A stretch of DNA of 64,000 nucleotides from contig BNBX01000007.1 in assembly GCA_014656175.1 (NCBI GenBank), positions 127,447-191,446 on the forward strand. The letters run 5' to 3'. The notes beneath the pieces are model-generated. The model was not told the origin of the DNA. It searched no databases and saw nothing but the letters and a program-made list of their open reading frames with translations. The translations under genes and the position numbers were made by a program. This DNA is from Streptomyces werraensis (GTDB taxonomy: Bacteria > Actinomycetota > Actinomycetes > Streptomycetales > Streptomycetaceae). Positions 1-9,481 of this stretch are shown here, in pieces; positions within the stretch are counted from its first letter, which is position 1; every line of letters starts with the position of its first letter.

Positions 1-1122
1 CCCGCCGGCCTCGCCGGACTGGGCACCCCCGTCGAGCACGCCACCTTCGAGACCCTGCACACCGCCTCGCTGGCCACGCCCCCGCTGCGGGCGGGACTCA
101 CCGAGGAGACCGCCCGCAAGTCGGCGCGCAAGCTGCGCTCCCTGCTCGGCACCGACGCCCTCTGCCTCACCGACCGCGAGCAGGTGCTCGTCTGGGACGG
201 CGTCGGCGCCCACCACCGCACCGAGATCATGGAGCGTCTCACCGGCCCCCTGGACACCGGCCGCGGCGAGGCGTTCCCGCTGACCTGCGACACCCCCGAC
301 TGCACCGTCCGCTGGGCGGTGGTCGCCCCGCTCACCGTCGACGACCGGGTGCACGGCGCGCTCGTCGCCTGTGCGCCCCGCGAGTCGGCGGTGCTGGTCA
401 GGGCCGCGGGGGAGGTCGCCCGCTGGGTCTCGGTCCAGCTGGAGCTGGCCGACCTGGACCAGTCCCGCACCCGGCTGATCGAGGCGGAGATCCGCGCCCT
501 GCGCGCGCAGATCTCCCCGCACTTCATCTTCAACTCGCTCGCGGTGATCGCGTCCTTCGTGCGCACCGACCCCGAACGCGCCCGTGAGCTGCTGCTGGAG
601 TTCGCCGACTTCACCCGCTACTCGTTCCGCCGGCACGGCGACTTCACCACCCTCGCCGACGAGCTGCACGCCATCGACCACTACCTGGCGCTGGTGCGCG
701 CGCGCTTCGGCGACCGGCTCTCCGTCACCCTCCAGATCGCCCCGGAGGTGCTGCCCGTCGCGTTGCCCTTCCTGTGCCTCCAGCCGCTGGTGGAGAACGC
801 CGTCAAGCACGGCCTGGAGGGCAAGGCCGACAAGTGCCACATCCAGATCACCGCGCAGGACGCGGGGGCCGAGGCGCTCGTGGTCATCGAGGACGACGGG
901 GCGGGCATGGACCCCGACCTGCTGCGCCGCATCCTGGCCCGGGAGGTCAGCCCCACCGGCGGCATCGGCCTGTCCAACGTCGACGACCGGCTCCGCCAGG
1001 TCTACGGCGACGACCACGGCCTCGTCATCGAGACGGCCGCGGGCGCGGGCATGAAGATCACCGTCCGGCTGCCGAAGTACCAGCCGGGCGTCCATCTGGC
1101 GGGGCGGCTCACCCCACGGTGA
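1..1122 (+). CDS. LytS/YehU-type sensor histidine kinase, C-terminal part (5' end outside window)
   Basis: The reading frame is open from the first base, so the gene begins upstream of the window; 373 residues are visible. A GAF-like stretch (about codons 55-145) precedes the His_kinase domain. The phospho-acceptor box ISPHFIFNSL has its histidine at visible codon 174, the PHFIFN signature of the LytS/YehU family. The ATPase part follows: N box PLVENAVKHGL near codon 262, G1 box EDDGAGMD near 297 and a glycine-rich GGIGLSNVDDRL near 320. It should autophosphorylate and pass phosphate to a LytTR or similar response regulator. No regulator gene follows, since the next genes lie on the other strand; a partner would have to be upstream. 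Confidence 0.9.
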   Translation, partial: PAGLAGLGTPVEHATFETLHTASLATPPLRAGLTEETARKSARKLRSLLGTDALCLTDREQVLVWDGVGAHHRTEIMERLTGPLDTGRGEAFPLTCDTPDCTVRWAVVAPLTVDDRVHGALVACAPRESAVLVRAAGEVARWVSVQLELADLDQSRTRLIEAEIRALRAQISPHFIFNSLAVIASFVRTDPERARELLLEFADFTRYSFRRHGDFTTLADELHAIDHYLALVRARFGDRLSVTLQIAPEVLPVALPFLCLQPLVENAVKHGLEGKADKCHIQITAQDAGAEALVVIEDDGAGMDPDLLRRILAREVSPTGGIGLSNVDDRLRQVYGDDHGLVIETAAGAGMKITVRLPKYQPGVHLAGRLTPR

Positions 1123-1142
1123 GCCGCCCTCGTGCGTGCCGG

Positions 1143-1319
1143 TCAGCCGTTGCCGGCGGCGACCATCCCGAGAGTGAGCAGGCCCAGGACGACCCAGCCG
1201 AACCACAGCCAGCCGTTGCTGCCGAGCGCCACCGTGTACGCCGTCACGGCGACCAGGCCGCCGACGGTGAGCACGCCCATGGTCTTCGTCGAGGTGGAAC
1301 CGTTCGTGGTACCGGGCAT
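1143..1319 (-). CDS. small membrane protein, 58 aa, unknown function
   Basis: A 58-residue protein with a short polar N-terminus (MPGTTNGSTSTKTMG) and two hydrophobic segments at about residues 15-30 and 34-54, so probably two membrane helices. The ATG at 1319 was chosen over an upstream in-frame ATG (1352) because GGAGG lies 8 bases before it. It sits 76 bases after the CtaG-like gene on the same strand and may be cotranscribed with it. No family was recognised; small membrane proteins beside terminal-oxidase assembly genes are common, but a link to respiration is inference only. Confidence 0.7.
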   Translation of the reverse strand: MPGTTNGSTSTKTMGVLTVGGLVAVTAYTVALGSNGWLWFGWVVLGLLTLGMVAAGNG

Positions 1320-1395
1320 CGCGACACCCTCCTCCAGGTCCGTTCTCTCCATGGTGCCCCGGTTCCGGGAAAGCAGGGCGGTGCGGGACGGAAAC

Positions 1396-2349
1396 CTAGT
1401 TGCCGCGCGCGTTGAGGGAGGCCAGGTAGGCGTTGTACGCCTCCAGCTCCTTGTCGCCGTCCCGGTCGGCGGCGCGGTCCTTGCGGCGGGCCTGCCGCTG
1501 GTCCGAGGCGTACCACTGGAACAGCAGCGCGATCAGCACCAGGACCGACGGGACCTCGCTGAACGCCCAGGCGATGCCGCCGGCCGCGTTCTGGTCGGAC
1601 AGGGCGTCGATGCCCAGCGACGCGGGCGGGTCCTGGAAGGTGGCGACCATGGGGGTGGAGGCCATCATCAGCGCGATGCCGAAGAACGCGTGGAACGGCA
1701 TGCCCGCGAACAGCTCCAGCATCCGCATCAGGTGACCCGGCCGGTGCGGGCCCGGGTCCACGCCCATGATGGGCCAGAAGAACACCAGGCCCACGGCGAG
1801 GAAGTGCACCATCATCGCCGCGTGCCCGACCGCCGACCCCATCAGGAAGTCGAACAGCGGGGTGAAGTACAGGGCGTACAGGCTGGCGATGAAGATCGGG
1901 ATGGTGAACAGCGGGTGGGTCACGACCCGCATGTAGCGGCTGTGCAGCAGCATCAGCAGCAGCTCCCGCGGCCCCTTGGTGCCCCGCACGGACGCCGGGG
2001 GCAGCGCCCGCAGCGCCAGGGTGATCGGGGCGCCGAGCAGGATCAGGATCGGCGACACCATGCTGATGACCATGTGCTGCACCATGTGCACGCTGAACAT
2101 CACCATGCCGTAGTCGTTCAGCGCGGTGCACATCACCAGACCGATGCTCAGCACACCGGCGACGAACGACACGGTCCGCCCCACCGGCCACTTGTCACCG
2201 CGCCGGACCAGCCGGACCACGCCCCAGCCGTACAGCGCCAGCGCCAGCAGGCAGGCGACGAGGAAGAACGGGTCCGCCGACCAGGCGAGCCCTCGCCCCA
2301 GCGTGAACGGCGGCAGATCCATGGTCATGCCGTGCCCGCTGTGATCCAT
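1396..2349 (-). CDS. CtaG-like cytochrome c oxidase assembly membrane protein
   Basis: A polytopic membrane protein of 317 residues matching the caa3-type oxidase assembly (Caa3_CtaG) family by its hydrophobic profile and conserved histidines: HMVQHM in one helix, HPLFT and HFLAVG in later ones. The N-terminus MDHSGHGM is His/Met rich, as expected for copper handling. Members help build the copper centre of cytochrome c oxidase in the cytoplasmic membrane. The ATG at 2349 is preferred over in-frame ATG 2427 because GGAG lies 7 bases upstream and the longer N-terminus (MTDVAGGGSS...) is non-hydrophobic and overlaps the terminator hairpin at 2401-2440. Confidence 0.85.
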   Translation of the reverse strand: MDHSGHGMTMDLPPFTLGRGLAWSADPFFLVACLLALALYGWGVVRLVRRGDKWPVGRTVSFVAGVLSIGLVMCTALNDYGMVMFSVHMVQHMVISMVSPILILLGAPITLALRALPPASVRGTKGPRELLLMLLHSRYMRVVTHPLFTIPIFIASLYALYFTPLFDFLMGSAVGHAAMMVHFLAVGLVFFWPIMGVDPGPHRPGHLMRMLELFAGMPFHAFFGIALMMASTPMVATFQDPPASLGIDALSDQNAAGGIAWAFSEVPSVLVLIALLFQWYASDQRQARRKDRAADRDGDKELEAYNAYLASLNARGN

Positions 2350-2400
2350 CCGCCGGCTCCATTTTCGTCCAGGTTGTACGCAATCGGTCCGCACCAGACT

Positions 2401-2440
2401 AGAACCGCCCCCGGCGACGTCCGTCACCGGGGGCGGTTCT
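2401..2440 (-). terminator. hairpin terminator after pfkA
   Basis: A perfect 14-bp inverted repeat (AGAACCGCCCCCGG at 2401-2414, complement at 2427-2440) with a 12-base loop lies between the pfkA stop (2494) and the ctaG-like start (2349). There is no U-tract, as is usual in streptomycetes. It should end pfkA transcription and insulate the downstream gene. Confidence 0.8.
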
Positions 2441-2493
2441 GTGCAGCCGGTCTCACACGCGCCTGTCCCACGCGCCGGGCGCCGGCAGCGGGG

Positions 2494-3519
2494 TCAGAGC
2501 ACGCACTCCGCCTCGGCGTACCGGTCCTCGGGCACCGTCTTCAGCGTCTCGACGGCCTCCGCCAGCGACACCATCACGATGTCGGTGCCGCGCAGCGCCG
2601 TCATCTGCCCGAAGTCGCCGCGGTGCACGGCCTCCACCGCGTGCCAGCCGAACCGGGTGGCCAGCACCCTGTCGTACGCGGTGGGCGTGCCGCCGCGCTG
2701 GACGTGACCGAGGATCACCGGGCGGGCCTCCTTGCCGAGCCGCTCCTCCAGCTCCAGGGAGAGCTGCCGGGCGATGCCCGCGAACCGCTCGTGGCCGTAG
2801 ACGTCCTTGCCGCCCTCGTCGAAGTCCATGGTCCCGGCCTTCGGCTTGGCCCCCTCCGCCGCGACGACGATGGCGAACCGCTTCCCGGCCGAGAACCGCT
2901 CGCCGACCTTCGCGGTCAGCTCGTCGATGTCGAAGGGCCGCTCGGGCACCACGATGGCGTGCGCGCCGGCCGCCATGCCGGAGTGCAGCGCGATCCAGCC
3001 GGTGTGGCGGCCCATGACCTCCACGATCAGCACCCGCTGGTGCGACTCGGCGGTGGTCTTCAGCCGGTCCAGCGCCTCGGTGGCCACGCCGACGGCCGTG
3101 TCGAACCCGAAGGTCACGTCGGTGACGGCGATGTCGTTGTCGATGGTCTTCGGCACGCCGACTATCGGCAGACCGTTGTCGGACAGCAGCCGGGCCGCCT
3201 TGAGGGTGCCCTCACCGCCGATGGGGATGATCGCGTCGAGACCGAGCTCCTCGACATGGCCCCGGGCCCGCTCCACACCGTCCCGCAGATGCTCGGGACG
3301 CACCCGGGAGGAGCCGAGGATGGTGCCGCCGCGGGCGAGGATGCCGCCCACCGCGTCGAGGTCGAGCTTGAGGTAGTCGCATTCCAGGAGGCCCTTCCAC
3401 CCGTCGCGGAAGCCGATGACCTCGTCGCCGTGGTCGACGACGGCACGGTGCACGACGGACCGGATGACGGCGTTCAGGCCGGGGCAGTCGCCGCCGGACG
3501 TGAGGACACCAATGCGCAT
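2494..3519 (-). CDS. pfkA: ATP-dependent 6-phosphofructokinase
   Basis: 341 residues. Phosphorylates fructose 6-phosphate in glycolysis. The nucleotide-binding start MRIGVLTSGGDCPGLNAVIR is intact, GGEGT lies at residues 101-105, catalytic PKTIDND at 123-129 and MGRHTGW further on. Gly104 is the residue linked to ATP use, whereas the Lys at 124 is normally seen in pyrophosphate-dependent enzymes; this Gly104/Lys124 combination is what is known for the actinobacterial ATP-dependent group. The ATG at 3519 starts the family N-terminus exactly; the longer frame to 3585 adds non-conserved residues. Monocistronic between hairpins at 2401-2440 and 3651-3701. Streptomycetes often carry several pfkA paralogues. 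Confidence 0.95.
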   Translation of the reverse strand: MRIGVLTSGGDCPGLNAVIRSVVHRAVVDHGDEVIGFRDGWKGLLECDYLKLDLDAVGGILARGGTILGSSRVRPEHLRDGVERARGHVEELGLDAIIPIGGEGTLKAARLLSDNGLPIVGVPKTIDNDIAVTDVTFGFDTAVGVATEALDRLKTTAESHQRVLIVEVMGRHTGWIALHSGMAAGAHAIVVPERPFDIDELTAKVGERFSAGKRFAIVVAAEGAKPKAGTMDFDEGGKDVYGHERFAGIARQLSLELEERLGKEARPVILGHVQRGGTPTAYDRVLATRFGWHAVEAVHRGDFGQMTALRGTDIVMVSLAEAVETLKTVPEDRYAEAECVL

Positions 3520-3650
3520 AGCCCGAAACAACCTTCTCGAAGTGGGCCGGGACCGGACCGCGCTGTCCGGCTCGATCCCCGCCACCCTAGCCGTTTCGGG
3601 GGGAGGTGCCGCATCTCGCGTCCGCCTGCTGGACGACGCCGCTCACCTGT

Positions 3651-3701
3651 GCGGAGGAGGCGTCAGACGGGCCGTGTCGGGCCCCGGGACGCCTCCTCCG
3701 C
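3651..3701 (-). terminator. hairpin terminator after murT-gatD
   Basis: A perfect 14-bp stem (GCGGAGGAGGCGTC at 3651-3664 pairing with 3688-3701) and 23-base loop lies 17 bases past the gatD stop codon and before the pfkA promoter region. It is the likely end of the murT-gatD message. Confidence 0.8.
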
Positions 3702-3717
3702 GGTGTCGTTCCCGCGC

Positions 3718-4446
3718 TTACGCGGGCTGCTGGGCGGCGGCGATGCGCTCGTTGCGCAGGGCCTCGTACCAGCGGTCGTCGGTCGGCGGCAGCGCGTTGA
3801 CGTCCAGTGCCAGCTTCAGCAGGAGGTCCGCGATCTGCGGGTTGCGCGCCAGCACCGGACCGTGCATGTACGTGCCGAACACGGTGTCGTTGTACGCGCC
3901 CTCGGTGCCGTCCCCGGTGCCGTTGCCGTTGCCGAAGCGCACCTGCGCGAACGGGCGTGCCGTGGGGCCCAGGTGGGTGATGCCCTGGTGGTTCTCGAAC
4001 CCGGTGAGCGGGGGCAGGCCCAGCTGCGGGTTGATGTCCGCGAGGACGTCGCCCACGCAGCGCGCGCCCTCGCCGCGCACCGACACCACGTCGAGCAGGC
4101 CGAGGCCGGGCTCACGCTGGCCGAGGTCGTTGATGAACTCGTGGCCGAGGATCTGGTAGCCGGCGCAGACGGAGAAGACGATCGCGCCGTTCCCCACGGC
4201 GCGGTGCAGCCCGCCGTCGCGGCGCAGCCGCTCGGCGGCCAGCCGCTGCGGGCGGTCCTCGCCGCCGCCGATCAGGTAGATGTCGCCGGAGGTCGGGATC
4301 GGCTGGTCGCTGCGCACGTCGAGCCGCGCCACGTCCAGGCCGCGCTGCCGCGCCCGGCGCTCGACGACGAGGACGTTGCCCTGGTCGCCGTAGGTGCTGA
4401 GCAGGTCCGGGTAGATCCAGACGACCCGCAGCTGGTTGTCGCTCAC
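3718..4446 (-). CDS. gatD: lipid II isoglutaminyl synthase, glutamine amidotransferase subunit
   Basis: 242 residues of the class I (CobB/CobQ-like) glutaminase fold. Catalytic Cys94 lies in FSVCAGYQILGHEF and the partner histidine in GTYMHG near 195. GatD supplies ammonia from glutamine to MurT, which amidates the alpha-carboxyl of D-glutamate in lipid II; the complex acts on the cytoplasmic membrane face during peptidoglycan synthesis. It starts 24 bases after the murT stop on the same strand, the usual murT-gatD order. A cobyric-acid-synthase role is unlikely because the protein is short and paired with MurT. Confidence 0.92.
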   Translation of the reverse strand: MSDNQLRVVWIYPDLLSTYGDQGNVLVVERRARQRGLDVARLDVRSDQPIPTSGDIYLIGGGEDRPQRLAAERLRRDGGLHRAVGNGAIVFSVCAGYQILGHEFINDLGQREPGLGLLDVVSVRGEGARCVGDVLADINPQLGLPPLTGFENHQGITHLGPTARPFAQVRFGNGNGTGDGTEGAYNDTVFGTYMHGPVLARNPQIADLLLKLALDVNALPPTDDRWYEALRNERIAAAQQPA

Positions 4447-4470
4447 TTCAAGTCCCCTGAGGTGTCGTGG

Positions 4471-5709
4471 TCAGTTGCCGACGCGGCGGCGCAGGTCCTG
4501 GAACGCGGTGTAGTTGGCGATGACCTCGATCCGGCCGGGCGGCGACAGCTGGACCGCCTGGTCGAGGTTCTCGCACACCTGGAACTGCTGGTTGGCGACC
4601 TCGAGGCGCACCGCCAGGTCCAGCTTCCGGTCGCCGATGACGCAGATCGGGTGACCGGTGAGCCGGGTGTAATCGACGTCCCACAGCCAGGAGGTGTCGG
4701 TGCCGTCGGCGGAGCGCGCGTTCACCGACAGGATCACCGGGGTCGGCGGCGGGTCGATCAGCGAGAACGTCTCCAGCCAGCCCGCGGGGTTCTTCGCGAG
4801 CAGCAGCCGCAGGTCACGGCCCTGGAACTGGACGACGTCGTAGCGGCCGGCCACGGCCTGCACCTGGTACATGCGCTCCAGGGCCACCTGCGGCGGCACG
4901 CCGAAGACGGCGGCGACGGCGGCGGAGGACGCGGCGTTGGCCTTGTTGGCCCGGCCCGGCAGCTGGAGGTGGATCGGCCAGGCGGAGCCGTGCGGGTCGA
5001 GCACGTGGTCGCCGGAGAGCGCCCAGCTCGGGGTGGGGCGGCGGAAGCCGCACTCGCCGCAGAACCAGTCGTCGCCGGGGCGCTGCATCACACCGCCGCA
5101 GGACGGGCAGGACCAGGCGTCGTCCTTCCACATCTGGCCGGCGGCCACCCAGATCACGTTGGGGGAGGACGATGCGGCCCACACCACCAGCGGGTCGTCG
5201 GCGTTGGCCACGATCACGGCCTTGGAGCCGGCCAGGCCTTCGCGCCAGGCTTCCGCGAGCATGCGGGTCTCCGCCGCGCGGTCGAGCTGGTCGCGGGAGA
5301 GGTTGAGCAGCGCGATGCACTTGGGCTCGGTGGCCTGCGCGACGCCCACCAGGTACTTCTCGTCGACCTCGATGACGCCGTAGCGGGCGTCCTCGCCGGC
5401 CGCGAGCGCCGAGGTGATGCCGGCCGGCATGTTGGCGCCGAGCGCGTTGGAGACGACCGGGCCGGCCGCCTTGAGCGCCTCGGCGATGAGCCGGGTGGTG
5501 GTGGTCTTGCCGTTGGTCGCCGAGACAAGGGTCACGTCGAGGTGCGCGGCGAGCCGGTGGAGAAGGTCGGGGTCGAGTTTCAGGGCCACCCGGCCGCCGA
5601 TCACCGAACCGCTGCCGCGCCCTGCGGCGCGGGATGCCGCTGCGACCGCCTTGCCCGCGGTCACGGCCAGCTTGGCCCGCGGCGTGAGCGGGTCCGAGTT
5701 GCCTGCCAT
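4471..5709 (-). CDS. murT: lipid II isoglutaminyl synthase, Mur-ligase-like subunit
   Basis: 412 residues. A Mur-ligase central domain has the P-loop ATNGKTTTT at 64-72; a Cys4 zinc ribbon of two CxxC pairs (CPSC, CGEC) is inserted at roughly 201-222, as known for MurT; the C-terminal part corresponds to the DUF1727 domain. It activates the D-glutamate alpha-carboxyl of lipid II with ATP and amidates it using ammonia from GatD. Amidation is needed for efficient 3-3 and 4-3 crosslinking. It is first gene of a two-gene operon, divergent from def. AGGATCG-type purine-rich sequence just upstream of ATG 5709 serves as the binding site. Confidence 0.92.
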   Translation of the reverse strand: MAGNSDPLTPRAKLAVTAGKAVAAASRAAGRGSGSVIGGRVALKLDPDLLHRLAAHLDVTLVSATNGKTTTTRLIAEALKAAGPVVSNALGANMPAGITSALAAGEDARYGVIEVDEKYLVGVAQATEPKCIALLNLSRDQLDRAAETRMLAEAWREGLAGSKAVIVANADDPLVVWAASSSPNVIWVAAGQMWKDDAWSCPSCGGVMQRPGDDWFCGECGFRRPTPSWALSGDHVLDPHGSAWPIHLQLPGRANKANAASSAAVAAVFGVPPQVALERMYQVQAVAGRYDVVQFQGRDLRLLLAKNPAGWLETFSLIDPPPTPVILSVNARSADGTDTSWLWDVDYTRLTGHPICVIGDRKLDLAVRLEVANQQFQVCENLDQAVQLSPPGRIEVIANYTAFQDLRRRVGN

Positions 5710-5856
5710 CAGTTCTCGATCCTCCTTGCGTACGCGCCGCGTCTGTGCCTGACGGCCACGTGGTGTGGGCTCAGCCTATCGAGATCCATTCGCCCTCCAG
5801 TACCGCGGCTCCATCGTGGGACGGGGCGGTGATGCTAGGACCGTACCCTTGCGGCC

Positions 5857-6402
5857 ATGCGACACGGCTCACTCCCCGGCGTCCACGGACGCGTACGGCC
5901 CCTCACCCTGCTCGGAGACCCCGTCCTGCACACGCCGTGCGGGGAGGTCACCGACTTCGGTCCGGAACTGTCGGATCTGGTGGAGGACTTGTTCGCGACC
6001 ATGTACGCGGCCCGGGGAGTGGGTCTGGCCGCGAACCAGATCGGCGTGCCGCTGCGGGTGTTCGTCTTCGACTGCCCCGACGACGAGGACGTCCGGCACC
6101 TCGGGCACGTGGTGAACCCGCGGCCGGTGGTGACGGACGGGGTGGTGGTGCGGGGGCCCGAGGGCTGTCTGTCGCTGCCCGGCCTTGAGGCGGGTACGGA
6201 GCGGTACGACCACGCGGTGGTCGAGGGCTTCACGGTGACCGGGGAGCCGGTCACCGTACACGGCACCGGGTTCTTCGCCCGCTGTCTCCAGCACGAGAGC
6301 GACCATCTGGACGGCACGGTCTACGCCGACCGTCTGGACGGCCGCCGTCACCGCAAGCTGATGCGCCAGGTCGCGCGCGCCCCCTGGCGCCACCCGTCCT
6401 GA
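5857..6402 (+). CDS. def: peptide deformylase
   Basis: 181 residues with all three deformylase motifs: GVGLAANQIG (54-63), EGCLSLPG (102-109, metal-ligand Cys104) and HESDH (146-150, two His ligands and catalytic Glu). It removes the formyl group from the initiator methionine of nascent proteins, a cytoplasmic co-translational step. No ribosome binding site is evident before ATG 5857; a TACCCT element ends 7 bases upstream, so the message may be leaderless. The gene is divergent from murT and ends 19 bases from the convergent tetR gene. Streptomycetes usually have more than one def, so this need not be the sole copy. Confidence 0.93.
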   Translation: MRHGSLPGVHGRVRPLTLLGDPVLHTPCGEVTDFGPELSDLVEDLFATMYAARGVGLAANQIGVPLRVFVFDCPDDEDVRHLGHVVNPRPVVTDGVVVRGPEGCLSLPGLEAGTERYDHAVVEGFTVTGEPVTVHGTGFFARCLQHESDHLDGTVYADRLDGRRHRKLMRQVARAPWRHPS

Positions 6403-6421
6403 GCCGGGCGCCGGTCCGGGG

Positions 6422-7063
6422 TCAGAAGCCCGGGCCGCCCACCTTGTCGCCGGCCGCGGCCAGCCGGCCCCACAGCAGGTCGGCCAGGCTGCGTACCAAC
6501 TCGGCGCGGGAGCAGGGGCGTTCGCCCAGCCACCAGTCGCCGGCGGCGTGCATCATGCCGACGATGCCGTGGCCCCACACCCGGGCCAGCGGGTGGCTGC
6601 CGGGGCCGAGGTCGAGGCGTTCCCCGATCACCTGGGCCAGCTCCTCGCCCATCCGGCGCAGCAGCGGCGCCGAGTGCTTGCCCACGTCGAAGCCCTGCTC
6701 GCTCGGCGAGCCCTCCGCCGGGTGCATCAGGAAGCGGTAGACCTGGGGACGCGCCTCGATCGCCGCCAGGTAGGTGTCCAGCGTGGCCTCGACCCGCTCA
6801 CGCCGCTCCGCGGGAGCGTCCAGCGCGGCCCGCAGCGAGTCCAGCAGGGCGTCGGTGTGGCGCTTGGCGAGGGCGGCGTAGAGTCCTCCCTTGTCGCCGA
6901 AGTGCCGGTAGAGGATGGGCTTGGTGATGCCGGCCTCCGCGGCGATGGCGTTCATCGAGGCCCCGGGGCCGTCGCGCAGCACCACTCGGTCGGCGGCCTC
7001 CAGCAGCTCGCGCCGGCGTCGGTCGGCGGACCGCTGCTGCTCGGTCCGCTGTGTGGTGTCCAT
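6422..7063 (-). CDS. TetR family transcriptional regulator
   Basis: 213 residues. The N-terminal helix-turn-helix spans about 15-60, with the recognition region MNAIAAEAGITKPILYRHF; the rest is a helical ligand-binding domain with TetR_C-like character and no recognised ligand motif. It is divergent from an acyl-CoA dehydrogenase gene, and a palindrome with 8-bp arms lies over that gene's probable promoter. It is therefore probably a local repressor relieved by an acyl-CoA or fatty-acid-like ligand; that ligand class is inference from the neighbour. Confidence 0.88.
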   Translation of the reverse strand: MDTTQRTEQQRSADRRRRELLEAADRVVLRDGPGASMNAIAAEAGITKPILYRHFGDKGGLYAALAKRHTDALLDSLRAALDAPAERRERVEATLDTYLAAIEARPQVYRFLMHPAEGSPSEQGFDVGKHSAPLLRRMGEELAQVIGERLDLGPGSHPLARVWGHGIVGMMHAAGDWWLGERPCSRAELVRSLADLLWGRLAAAGDKVGGPGF

Positions 7064-7158
7064 GAGCTCTCCCCACCCGTGCTGAATCGGTGACGCCTGC
7101 GCAAACTAACACTGATCAGGGCCCCGACATCGAACGGGATGGCGACCTGCCTGGGGAG

Positions 7159-7198
7159 TTGACTTTTCCTACTTGCCGGTAACAGACTGGTGTTACCG
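7159..7198 (+). promoter_or_regulatory. acyl-CoA dehydrogenase promoter with TetR operator
   Basis: CGGTAACA at 7177-7184 and TGTTACCG at 7191-7198 form a perfect inverted repeat with a 6-base spacer; the flanks (ACTTGC / CAAGT) nearly continue the symmetry. A -35-like TTGACT (7159-7164) and a -10-like CAGACT (7183-7188), spaced 18 bp, place the palindrome over the -10. Repressor binding would block polymerase. The regulator at 6422-7063 is the obvious candidate. Confidence 0.7.
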
Positions 7199-7234
7199 CA
7201 AGTAACATGCACGTGCGCCGCCGCTGGAGGGGTC

Positions 7235-8461
<1,227 letters not shown>

Positions 8462-8466
8462 CCCGC

Positions 8467-8508
8467 CCGTGCGGGGGCGATCCGGTCCGCCGGGTTGCCC
8501 CCGCACGG
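8467..8508 (+). terminator. hairpin terminator after acyl-CoA dehydrogenase
   Basis: A perfect 12-bp stem (CCGTGCGGGGGC at 8467-8478, complement at 8497-8508) with an 18-base loop begins six bases past the stop codon. Confidence 0.75.
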
Positions 8509-8552
8509 CGTCCGGGCCAACCTCGGGGGTGACCGACGCCTCGGAGGACGCG

Positions 8553-9215
8553 ATGACACGCACGGCCCGGGACCTGCTGCGGACGATCACCGCGGAGCTC
8601 GCCCCCGACCCGCGCTCCAACCCCCTCGTGCCGCTGATCGCGGCGGGGGAGGCGGACCGCGGGGTGCTGGCGGTGCTCGCGCTGGAACAGACGCGGGTCA
8701 TCCCCGCGGACCGCCGCGCCTTCCTCCAGCTGGCCGTGAGGTCCTCGGCCGAACCGGAGGCCGACGCGTACTTCACCGCCCTGGCCGAGGGCGAGGCGCT
8801 CGCCCAGCAGCGGCTGCCGGCCTTCGCCGCGGCCTGCGGCGTCGACGAGACCCGCGCCGCCGCCTACACCCCGCTGCCCGGCTGCCAGGCCTACCCGGCC
8901 TACGTCGCCTGGCTGGCCCTCAACGCCGCCCCGGCCGACGCCGTCCTCGCCGTCACCGCCAACTTCTCCGCCTGGGGCGGCTACTGCGCCACCATCGCCG
9001 AGGCCCTGCGCACCCACTACGGCTTCGACGACGAGGCCTGCTCCTTCTTCGACTTCTTCGCCGGACCGGCCGAGCACCTGGACCGTACCGCCGAGCGTGC
9101 CGTGCAGGCCGCCCTGGACGCCGGCCGCCTGGACGAGAGCCGCGCCCGCGCCTACGGGCACCTGCTGCAGAGCTACGAGGCGCTGTTCTGGCGGACTCTG
9201 GAGCGGCCGGCCTGA
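8553..9215 (+). CDS. TenA/PqqC-like protein (haem-oxygenase fold)
   Basis: 220 residues, all-helical in appearance, with the pattern of TenA/thiaminase-II-like proteins: AYVAWLALNAAPADAVLAV, then WGGYCATIAEALRTHYGFDD and SFFDFFAGPA. Such proteins hydrolyse thiamine breakdown products or act as cofactor-less oxygenases; streptomycete members of this subgroup are often loosely labelled transcriptional regulators. No thi genes are adjacent, so no reaction is assigned. ATG 8553 was chosen because GGAGG lies 5 bases before it; the longer frame from 8469 overlaps the terminator hairpin. It ends 4 bases from the next convergent gene. Confidence 0.75.
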   Translation: MTRTARDLLRTITAELAPDPRSNPLVPLIAAGEADRGVLAVLALEQTRVIPADRRAFLQLAVRSSAEPEADAYFTALAEGEALAQQRLPAFAAACGVDETRAAAYTPLPGCQAYPAYVAWLALNAAPADAVLAVTANFSAWGGYCATIAEALRTHYGFDDEACSFFDFFAGPAEHLDRTAERAVQAALDAGRLDESRARAYGHLLQSYEALFWRTLERPA

Positions 9216-9219
9216 CGCC

Positions 9220-9456
9220 CTACGGGGTGGTGCCGCTGCTGTGCGCGATGCACGCCACGTCGATGCGGTCGGCGAGCTTCGCGAGTTCGATCGTCAGCGC
9301 GGCGACCGTGTCCTCGTCGAGCCCGCCCTCGCCGGCCTCGACGAGCCGGACCCACCGGCCGCCCACCGTGCGCAGCAGCTTGCTGACGTCGGCGGCCGCC
9401 ACCTGGAGGGTGCCGCGGTCGTCGACGATCAGAGGCAGTGTCACTTCGCGGTTCAC
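9220..9456 (-). CDS. small conserved streptomycete protein, 78 aa
   Basis: 78 residues from a GTG at 9456 (VNREVTLPLIVDDRGTLQV...). The sequence is soluble, mixed alpha/beta in appearance, with no cysteines or catalytic motif apart from one near the C-terminus. It resembles a small family seen in many streptomycetes, possibly DUF6213, but this is from memory. It begins 25 bases after the SSADH stop on the same strand and is probably cotranscribed with it. Longer in-frame starts exist but would overlap the SSADH gene. Confidence 0.65.
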   Translation of the reverse strand: MNREVTLPLIVDDRGTLQVAAADVSKLLRTVGGRWVRLVEAGEGGLDEDTVAALTIELAKLADRIDVACIAHSSGTTP

Positions 9457-9481
9457 AGTCGGGATCGTAACCGTGCGGGCG

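Noticed and set aside
1132..5832. Plus-strand open frame of 1566 codons
   Set aside because: It runs antisense across ctaG-like, pfkA, gatD and murT genes, all of which have clear motifs. The product is low-complexity Arg/His/Gly/Val sequence typical of GC-bias shadows.
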